A DNA stretch of 64,000 bases from Kitasatospora gansuensis (GCF_014203705.1 NZ_JACHJR010000001.1:2108001-2172000); one strand, 5' to 3'; counted from the first letter of the stretch, positions 16,567-26,964 are shown. The notes: a model not told the origin generated them from the sequence alone. Made by a program: numbers and translations.

Positions 16567-17541
16567 GTGATTCCCGTGCATACCCCCTCCTCCCTCCTCG
16601 CCGCCCGCTGGCAGCCGACCGCCGTGACCGTCCGGCGGGCCGCGCTCGCCGCCCTGGTGATGAGCGTGGTCATCGTGGTCACCGGCGGCGCCGTCCGGCT
16701 GACCGCCTCCGGCCTCGGCTGCTCGACCTGGCCGCGCTGCACCGCCGACAGCCTGACCCCGACGACCGAGATGGGCCTGCACGGGATCATCGAGTTCACC
16801 AACCGGATGCTCACGTACGTGCTGTGCGCGGCGGTCGCCTGGGTCACCCTGGCCGCCCGCTGTCACGTCCCCTGGCGACGGAGCATCACCAAGCTGGGCT
16901 GGGCACAGTTCTGGCTGGTGATGAGCAACGCCGTGCTCGGTGGCATCACCGTGCTGACCGGCCTCAACCCGTACATCGTCGGCGCGCACCTGATCGCCGC
17001 CATGGCCCTGGTCTGGGTGGCCCTGCTGACCTGGGAGCGGGCCAAGGAGGGCGACGGGGCGCCGGAGCCGCTGGTGGGCCGGCCGGTGATCCGGCTAGGC
17101 AACGTCCTGGTGCTGGTGATCGGTCTGCTGGTGGCGGCCGGGACGCTGGTCACCGGTGCGGGCCACCACCCGGGCGCCTCCAGCTCGGACGGCAAGCCGG
17201 TCTACCGGATCCCGATCGACTACGACCGGCTCGCCCAGCTGCACACCGACCTGGCGTTCCTGGCCTTCGGCCTGGCGATCGCGACGGTCTTCGTCCTCGC
17301 GGCGGTCAAGGCCCCGGCGGCCGCGAAGGCCCGGGCCAAGGAGCTGCTGATCGTGCTGCTGGCGCAGGGCCTGATCGGCTTCGTCCAGTACTTCACGGAC
17401 GCGCCCGAGATCCTGGTCGGCCTGCACATGCTCGGCGCCGCCCTGGTCTGGATCGCCGCCCTGCGCGTCCCGCTGGCCCTGCGCACCCGGGCCGAGCTGC
17501 CCGCACCGGCCGTCCCGGCCCAGGAGCTGCAGCACGCCTGA
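16567..17541 (+). CDS. ctaA: Heme A synthase (CtaA/COX15)
   Basis: A 324-residue, eight-helix membrane protein converting heme O to heme A for aa3 cytochrome oxidase. It shows GGAVRLTASGLGCSTWPRC with the paired cysteines, the heme-ligand His in GLHGIIEFTNRM, GAHLIAAMALVW, VTGAGHHPGASS and QLHTDLAFLAF. The start is GTG 16567 or GTG 16576; TACAGT lies just upstream of the second. It pairs functionally with ctaB at 18712-19659. Confidence 0.93.
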   Translation: MIPVHTPSSLLAARWQPTAVTVRRAALAALVMSVVIVVTGGAVRLTASGLGCSTWPRCTADSLTPTTEMGLHGIIEFTNRMLTYVLCAAVAWVTLAARCHVPWRRSITKLGWAQFWLVMSNAVLGGITVLTGLNPYIVGAHLIAAMALVWVALLTWERAKEGDGAPEPLVGRPVIRLGNVLVLVIGLLVAAGTLVTGAGHHPGASSSDGKPVYRIPIDYDRLAQLHTDLAFLAFGLAIATVFVLAAVKAPAAAKARAKELLIVLLAQGLIGFVQYFTDAPEILVGLHMLGAALVWIAALRVPLALRTRAELPAPAVPAQELQHA

Positions 17542-17550
17542 CCGCACGTC

Positions 17551-17585
17551 GAAGGCCCGGACCCGTCGCTCGGGTCCGGGCCTTC
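17551..17585. terminator. Bidirectional intrinsic terminator
   Basis: A perfect 15-bp stem, GAAGGCCCGGACCCG and its complement, around a TCGCT loop. It sits between convergent ctaA (+) and the small hypothetical gene (-). Confidence 0.85.
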
Positions 17586-17598
17586 TCGTGTCGGGTCG

Positions 17599-17937
17599 TC
17601 AGCCGCCGAGCTGGATACCGGCCATCCGCTTCCACTCGTACGAGCTGGTGCGCACCTTGAGCGCCAGCTCGCCCTCGAAGTCCTCGTGCAGCTTGAGCCC
17701 GGCCAGCTCGGCCGCGCGCTTGCCGACGGCGTAGCTCGGGGCGACCTGGTCGCCCCAGGAGCCGTCCGCGCCGACCAGCACGATCCGGGTGGCCATGCCA
17801 CCGACGTACTCGACGACGCCCTCGGCGCTGCCGCCGTGCTGCTTGGCGAAGCTCTCGATGTGCTTGGCGATGCGCTTGGCGCGGCGCTCGGCGCGGGCGT
17901 CCGGCGCGGCGGTGGTGGCGGTGTCTGCGCTGCTCAT
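17599..17937 (-). CDS. Small conserved hypothetical protein
   Basis: A 112-residue basic, soluble protein: an Ala/Thr-rich N-terminus, a Lys/Arg helix (ARAERRAKRIAKHIESFAKQHGG), then GMATRIVLVGADGSWGDQVAPSYAVGKRAAELAG and a C-terminal EWKRMAG. I do not recognise a characterised family. TAGCAT lies 7 nt before ATG 17937, suggesting a leaderless mRNA; ATG 17946 is an alternative. It lies divergently from the DUF2461 gene, among heme A genes, with no evident link to them. Confidence 0.7.
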   Translation of the reverse strand: MSSADTATTAAPDARAERRAKRIAKHIESFAKQHGGSAEGVVEYVGGMATRIVLVGADGSWGDQVAPSYAVGKRAAELAGLKLHEDFEGELALKVRTSSYEWKRMAGIQLGG

Positions 17938-18012
17938 GTCCCGCATGCTACCGATGAGTAGTCGTACTGGCGACGGGAGCGGCGTGTGCAGCAGGCCACA
18001 TAGGCTGGAGGT

Positions 18013-18654
18013 GTGACCTTCGAAGGCTGGCCCGCCGAGGCCCTTGAGTTCTACGAGCAGCTGGAGACCGACAACTCCCGGGTCTTCTGGCAAGCCCACA
18101 AGCAACGCTACGAGCAGGACGTCCGGGCCCCGATGGAGGCCCTGCTGACCGCCCTGGAGCCGGAGTTCGGCCCCGGCAAGATCTTCCGGCCGAACCGGGA
18201 CGTCCGGTTCAGCGCCGACAAGTCGCCGTACAAGACGCACGTCGGCGGCTACCTGGAGGGCGGCGGCTACATCCAGCTCTCCGCCGACGGACTGGCCTGC
18301 GGCAACGGCATGTACCAGCTGGCCACCGACCAACTCGCCCGCTACCGCGCCGCGGTGGCCGAGGACCTCAGCGGCGCCGAGCTGGAGCGGGTGATCGCCG
18401 CGGTCGAGGCCGCCGGGCCCCGGGTGCACGGCCGGGACGCGCTGAAGACCGCCCCGCGCGGCTTCGCCAAGGACCACCCGCGGATCGAACTGCTGCGCAA
18501 CAAGGGCCTGGTGGCCTGGCAGGAGTGGGAGCCGGCCGCCTGGCTGGGCACCGCGAAGGCGCTGGACCGGGTTGTCGGCTTCCTGCGCGCCTCACAGCCG
18601 CTGCGGGCCTGGCTGGACCAGCACGTCGGCCCGAGCGAACTGCCCGGCCGATGA
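18013..18654 (+). CDS. DUF2461 family protein
   Basis: A 213-residue protein with the DUF2461 pattern: ALEFYEQLETDNSRVFWQAHKQRYEQDVRAP at the start, then FRPNRDVRFSADKSPYKTHVGGYL, then GYIQLSADGLACGNGMYQL. Function unknown in bacteria. The GTG at 18013 is 6 nt after TAGGCT (18001-18006), so it looks leaderless. It ends at a bidirectional terminator before ctaB. Confidence 0.88.
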   Translation: MTFEGWPAEALEFYEQLETDNSRVFWQAHKQRYEQDVRAPMEALLTALEPEFGPGKIFRPNRDVRFSADKSPYKTHVGGYLEGGGYIQLSADGLACGNGMYQLATDQLARYRAAVAEDLSGAELERVIAAVEAAGPRVHGRDALKTAPRGFAKDHPRIELLRNKGLVAWQEWEPAAWLGTAKALDRVVGFLRASQPLRAWLDQHVGPSELPGR

Positions 18655-18656
18655 GA

Positions 18657-18689
18657 AAGGGCCCCTGCCTCGACGAGGCAGGGGCCCTT
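18657..18689. terminator. Bidirectional intrinsic terminator
   Basis: AAGGGCCCCTGCCTCG and its exact complement, with a 1-nt centre, between convergent DUF2461 (+) and ctaB (-). The top of the stem will open to form the loop. Confidence 0.85.
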
Positions 18690-18711
18690 CTCCGACGTTG
18701 CGTCAGGGATG

Positions 18712-19659
18712 TCAGGGGATGAACGGGTCCACCGCGATGACCACGAAGAGCAGGGTCAGGTAGGTGATCGACCAGTGGAACAGTCGCATCTCCTTGAGCT
18801 TGGCCCCGACCAGCCCGGCCTTGGCGCGGGCGTGCAGGCCGTGCGCCTCCTTGAGCCAGAGGGCACCGAGCAGCACCGCCGAGACCGGGTACAGCCAGCT
18901 GGTGTGGGCCAGCGGCCAGAGCGCCAGCGAGACCAGCACCATCACCCAGGAGTACGCCACGATCTGCCGGGCCACCGCGAGGTTGCCCTTGAGCACCGGC
19001 AGCATCGGGACGCCGGCCCGGGCGTAGTCGTCACGCACCTTCATGGAGAGCGGCCAGTAGTGCGGCGGCGTCCAGAAGAAGATCACCAGGAACAGCACCA
19101 GGGCGGACCAGGAGACCGAGTTGGTCACCGCGGCCCAGCCGACGAAGACCGGCATGCAGCCGGCGATGCCGCCCCAGACGATGTTCTGCGCGGTCCGCCG
19201 CTTAAGGCCCAGCGTGTAGACGAAGACATAGAAGAGCAGTGCGGTCAGCGCGAGCCCGGCGGCCAGCGGGTTGACCAGCAGCCAGAGCCAGACCGTCGAG
19301 GCGATCGCCAGCGCGATGCCGAAGATCAGTGCCTCGGGCGGCGAGACCATGCCGGTCACCAGCGGGCGGCGCTCGGTCCTGGACATCACCGCGTCGATGT
19401 CGCGGTCGATGTACATGTTGAGCGCGTTGGCGCCGCCGGCCGAGAGGTAACCGCCGATCACCACCCAGAGCACCAGCAGCAGATCGGGGACACCGCGCTG
19501 CGCCAGGAACATCACCGGCACGGTGGTGATCAGCAGCAGCTCGATGATCCGAGGCTTGGTCAGTGCGACGAACGCCCCGACACGGGCCCCGATCGGCCGG
19601 CGCGCGGGAGTTGTCCCCACCACCCCGGCAGGGCGGGATTCAACGGCGGTCACGGACAC
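18712..19659 (-). CDS. ctaB: Protoheme IX farnesyltransferase (heme O synthase)
   Basis: A 315-residue UbiA-family membrane prenyltransferase making heme O from heme B. The first Asp-rich motif is [23 protein letters not shown], and the second region has [29 protein letters not shown]. It has about nine helices and typical length. GTG 19659 is the start. It is divergent from tkt; ctaA, its pathway partner, lies 1.2 kb away on the other strand. Confidence 0.95.
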   Translation of the reverse strand: MSVTAVESRPAGVVGTTPARRPIGARVGAFVALTKPRIIELLLITTVPVMFLAQRGVPDLLLVLWVVIGGYLSAGGANALNMYIDRDIDAVMSRTERRPLVTGMVSPPEALIFGIALAIASTVWLWLLVNPLAAGLALTALLFYVFVYTLGLKRRTAQNIVWGGIAGCMPVFVGWAAVTNSVSWSALVLFLVIFFWTPPHYWPLSMKVRDDYARAGVPMLPVLKGNLAVARQIVAYSWVMVLVSLALWPLAHTSWLYPVSAVLLGALWLKEAHGLHARAKAGLVGAKLKEMRLFHWSITYLTLLFVVIAVDPFIP

Positions 19660-20100
19660 CCCAACTCACGATGAATCTTCACAGGCGTCCTCGGAACCAG
19701 ATTGCGCCGATCCGTCCGCCATGCGCGTACCACGCCACCTTAGACGCTCCATATACCGCGACCGGCCCCGGGGTCCTCCGGCGAGGCGGAACCGCACACC
19801 GCCGGGTGAATCACCGCAAACCGCCCCGTCCCCCGTCTTGGTCCGTGGACGCGCCGGGCGGGCCGATCCGGGTGAGGGTAGGACGGGGCCGCAGGTGACA
19901 CGGTCTTCGGGAATCCGAGCCGGAAAGTCCTGGTTGTCCCGCCACGCAGGGTGAAGGCCCGGCCGGGCGGTAGGCTCGCACAGAGAAGCGGGATCAACCC
20001 TCCGTGACCGGAACCAACGAGACGTCAGGACCACAGCGACGTGGCTGACCCGGTCCCTCACGGGGTCACTCTTCATATATGGAAGGAGCCCTGAGACAGG
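19660..20100. promoter_or_regulatory. ctaB-tkt divergent intergenic region
   Basis: A 441-bp gap with no convincing gene. It must hold the ctaB (-) and tkt (+) promoters. A TAGGCT -10-like box is at 19971-19976, but I see no clear -35. A short inverted repeat TGACCC/GGGTCA lies near 20046-20068. The tkt ribosome site AAGGAG is at 20083-20088, about 12 nt before its GTG. Confidence 0.4.
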
Positions 20101-22197
20101 GTGAGCACCACGCCGAACGTTTTCGAGTGGACCGAGCTGGATCAGCGGACGGTCGACACCGCCCGGGTCCTGGCCATGGACGCGGTCCAGAAGGTCGGCA
20201 ACGGACACCCGGGGACGGCCATGTCGCTGGCCCCCGCGGCGTACCTGATCTTCCAGCGCTTCCTGCGCCACGACCCCACCGACCCGGCCTGGGCGGGCCG
20301 GGACCGCTTCGTGCTCTCCCCCGGGCACACCTCGCTGACGCTCTACACCCAGCTCTACCTGTCCGGTTACGGACTGTCGCTGGACGATCTGAAGGCGTTC
20401 CGGGTCGCGGGCAGTCGCACCCCGGGTCACCCGGAGCACGGCCACACCGCCGGGGTCGAGACCACCACCGGGCCGCTCGGCCAGGGCATCGCCAACGCGG
20501 TGGGCATGGCGATGGCCGCCCGCTACGAGCGCGGTCTGTTCGACCCGGAGGCCGCCCCGGGCACCTCCCCGTTCGACCACACCATCTGGTCCATCGTCAG
20601 CGACGGCGACCTGGAGGAGGGCATCTCCGCCGAGGCGTCCTCGCTGGCCGGGCACCAGAAGCTGGGCAACCTGGTCGCGCTGTACGACGACAACCACATC
20701 TCGATCGAGGGCGACACCCACACCGCCTTCTCCGAGGACGTGCTGGCCCGGTACGAGGCGTACGGCTGGCACGTCCAGCGCGTCACCCCGAAGTCGGACG
20801 GCGACATCGACGTGCTGGCGCTGGCCAACGCGCTGGACGCGGCCAAGGCCGAGACCTCGCGCCCGTCCATCATCGCGATGCGCACGATCATCGCCTGGCC
20901 CGCCCCCGACGCGCAGAACACCGCGAAGGCGCACGGCTCGGCGCTCGGCGACGCCGAGATCGCGGCCACCAAGAAGGTGCTGGGCTTCGACCCGCAGAAG
21001 ACCTTCGAGGTCACCGACGCGGTGATCAACCACGCCCGCGAGGTCGTGCAGCGCGGCAAGGCCGTCCGGCACGAGTGGGAGAAGGGCTTCCACGCCTGGC
21101 GCGAGGCCAACCCGGAGCGGGCCGCCGAGTTCGACCGGATCTCCGCCGGTGAGCTGCCCGACGGCTGGGAGAAGGCCGTCCCGGTCTTCCCGGCCGGCAA
21201 GGAGGTCGCCACCCGCAAGGCGTCCGGCGACACCCTCAAGGCGCTCGGCGCGGTGATCCCGGAGCTGTGGGGCGGCTCGGCCGACCTCGCGGAGTCCAAC
21301 CTCACCACGATCGACGAGGACAGCTCCTTCCTGCCCGAGGGCAACCCGCTGAAGTCGGCCAACCCGTACGGGCGGACCATCCACTTCGGCATCCGCGAGC
21401 ACGCCATGGGCTCGACCATGAACGGCATCGCGCTGCACGGGAAGACCCGCGTGTTCGGCGGCACCTTCCTGGTCTTCGCCGACTACATGCGCCCGGCGGT
21501 CCGGCTGGCCGCGCTGATGAAGATCCCGGTCACCTACGTGTGGACGCACGACTCGATCGGTCTCGGCGAGGACGGCCCGACCCACCAGCCGGTCGAGCAC
21601 CTGGCCTCGCTGCGCGCCATCCCGGGCCTGGCCATGGTCCGCCCGGCCGACGCCAACGAGACCGCGGTCGCCTGGCACACCATCCTGGAGCGGCAGACCA
21701 GCCACCCGGGCCCGGTCGGCCTGGCGCTCACCCGGCAGAACGTGCCGACCTGGGACCGCGAGGTCTTCGGCTCCGCCGAGGGCACCGCCAAGGGCGGCTA
21801 CGTGCTGGCCGAGGCGAGCGACGCGGCGCCGAAGGTGATCCTGATCGCCACCGGCTCCGAGGTGCAGCTCGCGGTCACCGCGCGCGAGGAGCTGGAGGCC
21901 GACGGCATCCCGACCCGCGTCGTGTCGATGCCGTCCATCGAGTGGTTCAACGAGCAGGACCAGGCGTACCGGGACAGCGTGCTGCCGCCGAACGTCCGGG
22001 CCCGGGTCTCGGTCGAGGCCGGTATCGCCCAGGGCTGGCGCGAGCTGGTCGGCGACGCCGGTCGGATCATCAGCCTGGAGCACTTCGGTGCTTCGGCCGA
22101 CTACAAGGTCCTCTTCCGCGAGTTCGGCCTGACCGCCGACGCGGTGGCCAACGCCGCCCGCGCCTCGCTGCGCACCGTCGAGGCCATCTCGCGCTAG
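20101..22197 (+). CDS. tkt: Transketolase
   Basis: A 698-residue TPP-dependent transketolase of the non-oxidative pentose phosphate pathway. Seen are [12 protein letters not shown] near the N-terminus, the TPP motif [18 protein letters not shown] near 165, the transketolase motif [13 protein letters not shown] near 485, and [10 protein letters not shown] in the C-terminal domain. It heads tkt-tal-zwf-opcA-pgl on one strand. Confidence 0.97.
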   Translation: MSTTPNVFEWTELDQRTVDTARVLAMDAVQKVGNGHPGTAMSLAPAAYLIFQRFLRHDPTDPAWAGRDRFVLSPGHTSLTLYTQLYLSGYGLSLDDLKAFRVAGSRTPGHPEHGHTAGVETTTGPLGQGIANAVGMAMAARYERGLFDPEAAPGTSPFDHTIWSIVSDGDLEEGISAEASSLAGHQKLGNLVALYDDNHISIEGDTHTAFSEDVLARYEAYGWHVQRVTPKSDGDIDVLALANALDAAKAETSRPSIIAMRTIIAWPAPDAQNTAKAHGSALGDAEIAATKKVLGFDPQKTFEVTDAVINHAREVVQRGKAVRHEWEKGFHAWREANPERAAEFDRISAGELPDGWEKAVPVFPAGKEVATRKASGDTLKALGAVIPELWGGSADLAESNLTTIDEDSSFLPEGNPLKSANPYGRTIHFGIREHAMGSTMNGIALHGKTRVFGGTFLVFADYMRPAVRLAALMKIPVTYVWTHDSIGLGEDGPTHQPVEHLASLRAIPGLAMVRPADANETAVAWHTILERQTSHPGPVGLALTRQNVPTWDREVFGSAEGTAKGGYVLAEASDAAPKVILIATGSEVQLAVTAREELEADGIPTRVVSMPSIEWFNEQDQAYRDSVLPPNVRARVSVEAGIAQGWRELVGDAGRIISLEHFGASADYKVLFREFGLTADAVANAARASLRTVEAISR

Positions 22198-22274
22198 TCG
22201 TCCCCCGGGGGGTCGGGTGCCTCCGGGCGCCCGGCCCCGTCTGACTGTCCAACCGAAAAAGAGGAAGTAGCACC

Positions 22275-23414
22275 ATGACTGACGCACTGAAGCGCCTCAG
22301 CGACGAGGGCGTGGCGATCTGGCTGGACGACCTGAGCCGGGACCGGCTGAACTCCGGGAACCTGGCCGAGCTGGTGCAGAGCAAGCACGTGGTCGGTGTC
22401 ACCACCAACCCGACCATCTTCCAGAAGGCGATCGGCGGCGGCAGCGCCGCGTACGAGAGCCAGCTGCGCGACCTGGCGGTCCGCAAGGTCACCACCGACG
22501 AGGCGATCCGCATGATCACCACCTCGGACGTGCGGGACGCGGCCGACGTGCTGCGCCCGGTCTACGACGCCAGCAACGGCCGCGACGGCCGGGTGTCGAT
22601 CGAGGTCGACCCGCGCCTGGCGCACCAGACCGCGGCGACCATCGCCGAGGCCAAGCAGCTGTGGTGGCTGGTGGACCGCCCGAACGTGCTCATCAAGATC
22701 CCCGCCACCAAGGCCGGCCTGCCCGCCATCGCCGAGGTGCTCGGCAAGGGGATCAGCGTCAACGTCACGCTGATCTTCTCGCTGGAGCGCTACCGCGCGG
22801 TGATGGACGCCTACCTGACGGGTCTCGAGACCGCCAAGGCCGGCGGCCTGGACCTGTCCCAGATCGAGTCGGTCGCCTCGTTCTTCGTGTCCCGGGTGGA
22901 CACCGAGATCGACAAGCGCCTGGACAAGATCGGCGGGGACGCGAAGAACCTCCGCTCCAAGGCCGCGCTGGCCAACGCCCGGCTGGCGTACCAGGCGTAC
23001 GAGGAGGTGTTCGGCTCTGCCGACCGATCGACCAAGCCCTCCGACCGCTGGAAGGCGCTGGAGGCCGCCGGTGCCAAGCCGCAGCGTCCGCTCTGGGCCT
23101 CCACCGGTGTCAAGGACCCGAACCTCCCGGACACCCTGTACGTCACCGAGCTGGTCGCCCCCGGCACCGTGAACACCATGCCCGAGGGCACCCTGGACGC
23201 CACCGGCGACCACGGTGTGGTCACCGGTGACACCATCACCCCCAACTACGCCGACGCGCAGGCCGTGATGGACGCCATCGCGGCGGCCGGCGTGGACTAC
23301 GACGACGTGGTCCAGGTACTGGAGGACGAGGGCGTGGAGAAGTTCGAGCAGTCCTGGATCGAGCTGCTCGACACCGTCACCGCCTCGCTGGCTTCCTTCG
23401 CCGACGAGAACTGA
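22275..23414 (+). CDS. tal: Transaldolase
   Basis: A 379-residue transaldolase, long form usual in actinobacteria. It shows [13 protein letters not shown] at the N-terminal strand, the Schiff-base lysine in [12 protein letters not shown] (~140), and [16 protein letters not shown] near the end. It links sedoheptulose-7-P and glyceraldehyde-3-P to erythrose-4-P and fructose-6-P. It lies 77 nt after tkt and 41 nt before zwf; AGGAAGTA precedes its ATG. Confidence 0.96.
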   Translation: MTDALKRLSDEGVAIWLDDLSRDRLNSGNLAELVQSKHVVGVTTNPTIFQKAIGGGSAAYESQLRDLAVRKVTTDEAIRMITTSDVRDAADVLRPVYDASNGRDGRVSIEVDPRLAHQTAATIAEAKQLWWLVDRPNVLIKIPATKAGLPAIAEVLGKGISVNVTLIFSLERYRAVMDAYLTGLETAKAGGLDLSQIESVASFFVSRVDTEIDKRLDKIGGDAKNLRSKAALANARLAYQAYEEVFGSADRSTKPSDRWKALEAAGAKPQRPLWASTGVKDPNLPDTLYVTELVAPGTVNTMPEGTLDATGDHGVVTGDTITPNYADAQAVMDAIAAAGVDYDDVVQVLEDEGVEKFEQSWIELLDTVTASLASFADEN

Positions 23415-23455
23415 CACCTGCTCACAAGCACGTCCACGGAAGCGGAGCCCCAACA

Positions 23456-25021
23456 GTGAGCAACGAATACCCGGAGGTCGAGCAGGGCGATCCCCCGCTC
23501 ATCCCCTCCAATCCGCTACGTGACCCCGCAGACCGACGGCTCCCGCGCATCGCGGGGCCGTCGGGCCTGGTCATCTTCGGGGTCACCGGCGACCTGTCCC
23601 GCAAGAAGCTGATGCCCGCCATCTACGACCTGGCGAACCGGGGCCTGCTGCCGCCGGGCTTCTCGCTGGTCGGCTTCGCCCGCCGCGAGTGGGAGGACGA
23701 GGACTTCGCCAAGGAGGTCCACGACGCGGTCAAGCAGCACGCCCGCACCCCCTTCCGCGAGGAGGTCTGGCAGCAGCTGGCCAAGGGCATGCGGTTCGTC
23801 CAGGGCACCTTCGACGACGACGACGCCTTCGACACCCTGCGCAAGACCATCGAGGAACTCGACCAGGCCCAGGGCACCGGCGGCAACTTCGCCTTCTACC
23901 TCTCGGTGCCGCCGAAGTTCTTCCCCAACGTCGTCCAGCAGCTCAAGAAGCACGGCCTGGCCGACCCGCCGCAGGGCTCCTGGCGGCGCGCGGTGATCGA
24001 GAAGCCGTTCGGTCACAACCTGGAGAGCGCCCAGGAGTTGAACCGGATCGTGCACGAGGTCTTCCCCCGTGACGAGGTCTTCCGGATCGACCACTACCTC
24101 GGCAAGGAGACCGTCCAGAACATCCTGGCGCTCCGCTTCGCCAACACCATGTTCGAGCCGATCTGGAACCGGTCCTATGTCGACCACGTGCAGATCACCA
24201 TGGCCGAGGACATCGGCATCGGCGGCCGGGCCGGGTACTACGACGGCATCGGCTCCGCCCGTGACGTGATCCAGAACCACCTGCTCCAGCTGATGGCGCT
24301 GACCGCCATCGAGGAGCCCGCCTCGTTCCACCCCAAGGCGCTGGTGGCCGAGAAGCTCAAGGTGCTCAGCGCCGTCCAGCTCCCCGAGGACCTGGGCAAG
24401 CACACCGTGCGCGGCCAGTACGCGGCCGGCTGGCAGGGCGGCGAGGAGGTGGTCGGGTACCTGGACGAGGACGGCATCGACCCCAACTCCAAGACCGACA
24501 CCTACGCGGCCATCAAGCTGGAGATCAACAACCGCCGCTGGGCGGGTGTGCCGTTCTACCTGCGCACCGGCAAGCGGCTGGGCCGCCGGGTCACCGAGAT
24601 CGCGGTGGTCTTCCAGCGCGCCCCGTACCTGCCGTTCGACTCCTACGCCACCGAGGAGCTGGGGCAGAACGCCCTGGTGATCCGGGTGCAGCCGGACGAG
24701 GGCGTCACGGTGCGGTTCGGCTCCAAGGTGCCCGGCACCTCCTTCGAGGTCCGGGACGTCACGATGGACTTCGCCTACGGCGAGTCCTTCACCGAGTCCA
24801 GCCCCGAGGCGTACGAGCGGCTCATCCTCGATGTGCTGCTCGGCGACGCCAACCTGTTCCCCCGTCACCAGGAGGTCGAGCTGTCCTGGGACATCCTCGA
24901 CCCGATCGAGCAGTACTGGGACACCCACGGCAAGCCCGCCCAGTACTCCTCCGGCACCTGGGGTCCGGCCGAGGCCGACGAGATGCTCGCACGAGACGGC
25001 AGGAGCTGGCGTCGCCCATGA
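23456..25021 (+). CDS. zwf: Glucose-6-phosphate 1-dehydrogenase
   Basis: A 521-residue enzyme of the oxidative pentose phosphate branch. The NADP site is VIFGVTGDLSRKKLMPAIYDLA near residue 45, and the catalytic motif RIDHYLGKE is near 211. Later come the GIGSARDVIQNHLLQ region and the C-terminal substrate domain. Its stop overlaps the opcA start (ATGA at 25018-25021). OpcA is its likely allosteric partner. Confidence 0.97.
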   Translation: MSNEYPEVEQGDPPLIPSNPLRDPADRRLPRIAGPSGLVIFGVTGDLSRKKLMPAIYDLANRGLLPPGFSLVGFARREWEDEDFAKEVHDAVKQHARTPFREEVWQQLAKGMRFVQGTFDDDDAFDTLRKTIEELDQAQGTGGNFAFYLSVPPKFFPNVVQQLKKHGLADPPQGSWRRAVIEKPFGHNLESAQELNRIVHEVFPRDEVFRIDHYLGKETVQNILALRFANTMFEPIWNRSYVDHVQITMAEDIGIGGRAGYYDGIGSARDVIQNHLLQLMALTAIEEPASFHPKALVAEKLKVLSAVQLPEDLGKHTVRGQYAAGWQGGEEVVGYLDEDGIDPNSKTDTYAAIKLEINNRRWAGVPFYLRTGKRLGRRVTEIAVVFQRAPYLPFDSYATEELGQNALVIRVQPDEGVTVRFGSKVPGTSFEVRDVTMDFAYGESFTESSPEAYERLILDVLLGDANLFPRHQEVELSWDILDPIEQYWDTHGKPAQYSSGTWGPAEADEMLARDGRSWRRP

Positions 25022-26127
25022 AGATCGACCTGACCGACACCACGTCCAGCAAGATCAACTCCGCGCTGATGGACGCCCGCCGGGCCAGCGGCTCGACCGC
25101 CGCCGGCATGGTGCTCACCCTGGTGATCGTGACCGACGAGGGCAGCGCGTACGACGCCCTCAAGGCCGCCAACGACGCCTCCCGCGAGCACCCCTCGCGC
25201 ACCCTGGCGGTCATCAAGCGGGCCGGGCGCTCACCCCGGGCCCGGGCCGAGACCAAGCTCGACGCCGAGATCCTGGCCGGCTCCGACGCGGGCTCGGGCG
25301 AGACCGTCATCCTCCGGATGCACGGTGAACTCGTCGCCCACGCCCAGTCGGTGGTGCTGCCGCTGCTGCTGCCCGACGCCCCCGTGGTGGTCTGGTGGCC
25401 GGAGAACGCCCCGCAGCACCCGGCGCAGGACCCGCTCGGCGCGATCGCCCAGCGCCGGATCACCGACGCGGTCACCGCCGAGTCCCCGGTCGGCCAGCTC
25501 GCCCAGCGGGCGGCCAGCTACACCCCCGGCGACACCGACCTCGCCTGGACCAGGATCACCGGCTGGCGCTCGATGCTGGCGGCTGCCCTGGACCAGCGTC
25601 CGGTCAAGATCACCTCGGCCGTGGTCGAGGGCGAGTCGTACAACCCGAGCGTCGAGCTGCTCGGCCTCTGGCTGACGACCCGTCTGCACATCCCGGTCGA
25701 ACGGGTCGTCACCGGCGGCCCCGGCATCACCTCGGTCACCCTGCGGACCAAGGACGGCGACATCGTCCTGGACCGCCCGGACGGGCTGATGGGCACCCTC
25801 TCGATGCCCGGTGCGCCGGACCGTCAGGTCGCGCTCAAGCGGCGGGAGACCTCGGAGCTGATCGCCGAGGAGCTGCGCCGGCTCGACCCGGACGACATCT
25901 ACGCGGCTGCCGTCCGGACCCCGGTGGAGCGGCTCAAGGAGCCTGCCTCGGAGACCGCCCCCGTGGTGGTCGAGGCGGCCGTGGCCGCACCGGCCCGGGT
26001 CACCGCGAAGGTGTCGGCCACCGGCGCTGCCACCGGCGCCGCCGCTGCGAAGAAGGCCGCACCGGCCAAGAAGGCGGTGGCGAAGAAGGCTCCGGCCAAG
26101 CGCGCCACCAAGAAGGCGGGCTCGTGA
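25018..26127 (+). CDS. opcA: OpcA, glucose-6-phosphate dehydrogenase assembly protein
   Basis: A 369-residue OpcA family protein (MKIDLTDTTSSKINSALMDARR; later PVVVWWPENAP and YNPSVELLGLWLTTRLHIPVER). OpcA activates or assembles Zwf, which lies directly upstream with overlapping codons. After the family domain (to ~310) the protein carries an Ala/Lys-rich tail with AAKKAAP, AKKAVAKKAPA and KRATKKAGS blocks, like the tails of histone H1-like or HupS-type proteins. That tail is unusual for a metabolic factor. GTGA overlap with pgl. Confidence 0.94.
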   Translation: MKIDLTDTTSSKINSALMDARRASGSTAAGMVLTLVIVTDEGSAYDALKAANDASREHPSRTLAVIKRAGRSPRARAETKLDAEILAGSDAGSGETVILRMHGELVAHAQSVVLPLLLPDAPVVVWWPENAPQHPAQDPLGAIAQRRITDAVTAESPVGQLAQRAASYTPGDTDLAWTRITGWRSMLAAALDQRPVKITSAVVEGESYNPSVELLGLWLTTRLHIPVERVVTGGPGITSVTLRTKDGDIVLDRPDGLMGTLSMPGAPDRQVALKRRETSELIAEELRRLDPDDIYAAAVRTPVERLKEPASETAPVVVEAAVAAPARVTAKVSATGAATGAAAAKKAAPAKKAVAKKAPAKRATKKAGS

Positions 26128-26900
26128 CCGCCGTCCCGCAGCTCGTCGTCCACCGGGACAAGGAGCTGATGGCGCAGGCCGCCGCAGCCCGGCTGATCAC
26201 CCGGATCGTGGACGCCCAGGCCGCCCGCGGCACCGCCTCGGTGGTGCTGACGGGCGGTCGGAACGGCAACGCCCTGCTCGCCGCGATCGCCGCCTCCCCG
26301 GCCCGCGACGCGGTGGACTGGGCGCGGCTCGACCTCTGGTGGGGCGACGAGCGCTTCGTCGCCGCCGACGACCCGGACCGCAACGCGGTCCAGGCCAGGG
26401 CCGAACTGCTCGACGCCGTCCCGCTCGACCCGGCCCGGGTGCACGAGATGCCCGCCTCCGACGGGGTGGACGGCTCGGACGTGGAGGCCGCCGCGGCCCG
26501 CTACGCCGAGGAGCTCGCCAAGGCCGCCGAACGCGGCCCGGTGCCCGCCTTCGACGTCCTGCTGCTCGGCGTCGGCCCGGACACCCACGTCGCCTCGCTC
26601 TTCCCCGGCCACCCCGGCGTCCGGGAGACCGAGCTGACCGTGGTCGGCGTCCGGGGCGCCCCCAAGCCCCCGCCCACCCGGATCTCGCTCACCCTCCCGG
26701 CCATCCGGGCGGCCCGCGAGGTCTGGCTGCTGGCCGCCGGCGAGGACAAGGCCGACGCGGTCGCCCTTGCCCTCACCGGCCCCGGCGAGATCCAGGCCCC
26801 CGCCTCCGGCGCATACGGCACCGCCCGCACGCTCTGGCTGCTCGACCGCGCGGCCGCCGCGAAGATCCCGCCCCAGCTCTACCCGCCCGCCTCCGCCTGA
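26124..26900 (+). CDS. pgl: 6-phosphogluconolactonase (DevB/Pgl)
   Basis: A 258-residue enzyme hydrolysing 6-phosphogluconolactone. It has the sugar-phosphate isomerase-like fold: VVLTGGRNGNALLAAI, LDLWWGDERFVAADDPDRNAVQA, DVLLLGVGPDTHVASLFPGHP and TRISLTLPAIRAAREVWLLAAGEDKA. The usual GPDGH appears here as GPDTH. The GTG at 26124 overlaps the opcA stop. It is the last gene of the operon, followed by a terminator. Confidence 0.93.
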   Translation: MTAVPQLVVHRDKELMAQAAAARLITRIVDAQAARGTASVVLTGGRNGNALLAAIAASPARDAVDWARLDLWWGDERFVAADDPDRNAVQARAELLDAVPLDPARVHEMPASDGVDGSDVEAAAARYAEELAKAAERGPVPAFDVLLLGVGPDTHVASLFPGHPGVRETELTVVGVRGAPKPPPTRISLTLPAIRAAREVWLLAAGEDKADAVALALTGPGEIQAPASGAYGTARTLWLLDRAAAAKIPPQLYPPASA

Positions 26901-26912
26901 GGCAGCGCCAGG

Positions 26913-26947
26913 AAGGGCCCGGTTCCGCCTCGCGGGGCCGGGCCCTT
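26913..26947 (+). terminator. Intrinsic terminator of the tkt-pgl operon
   Basis: A 10-bp stem, AAGGGCCCGG with CCGGGCCCTT, with a ~15-nt loop, followed by TTTT. It ends 17 nt before the ATG of the first NB-ARC gene, so its right arm lies within that gene's promoter region. Confidence 0.8.
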
Positions 26948-26960
26948 TTGGTAGAACTCC
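26921..26960 (+). repeat. Direct repeat, copy 1: leaderless promoter upstream of NB-ARC gene 1
   Basis: A 40-bp stretch matching 28579-28618 at 34 of 40 positions. It contains CCGGGCCC, TTTGG and the TAGAACTCC box. TAGAAC (26952-26957) lies 7 nt before ATG 26965, giving a leaderless start. It shows that the tandem duplication included the promoter and part of the pgl terminator. Confidence 0.8.
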
Positions 26961-26964
26961 CGGT

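Noticed and set aside
19666..22287. Long minus-strand open frame opposite tkt
   Set aside because: tkt has full transketolase motifs; the opposite frame has low-complexity composition.
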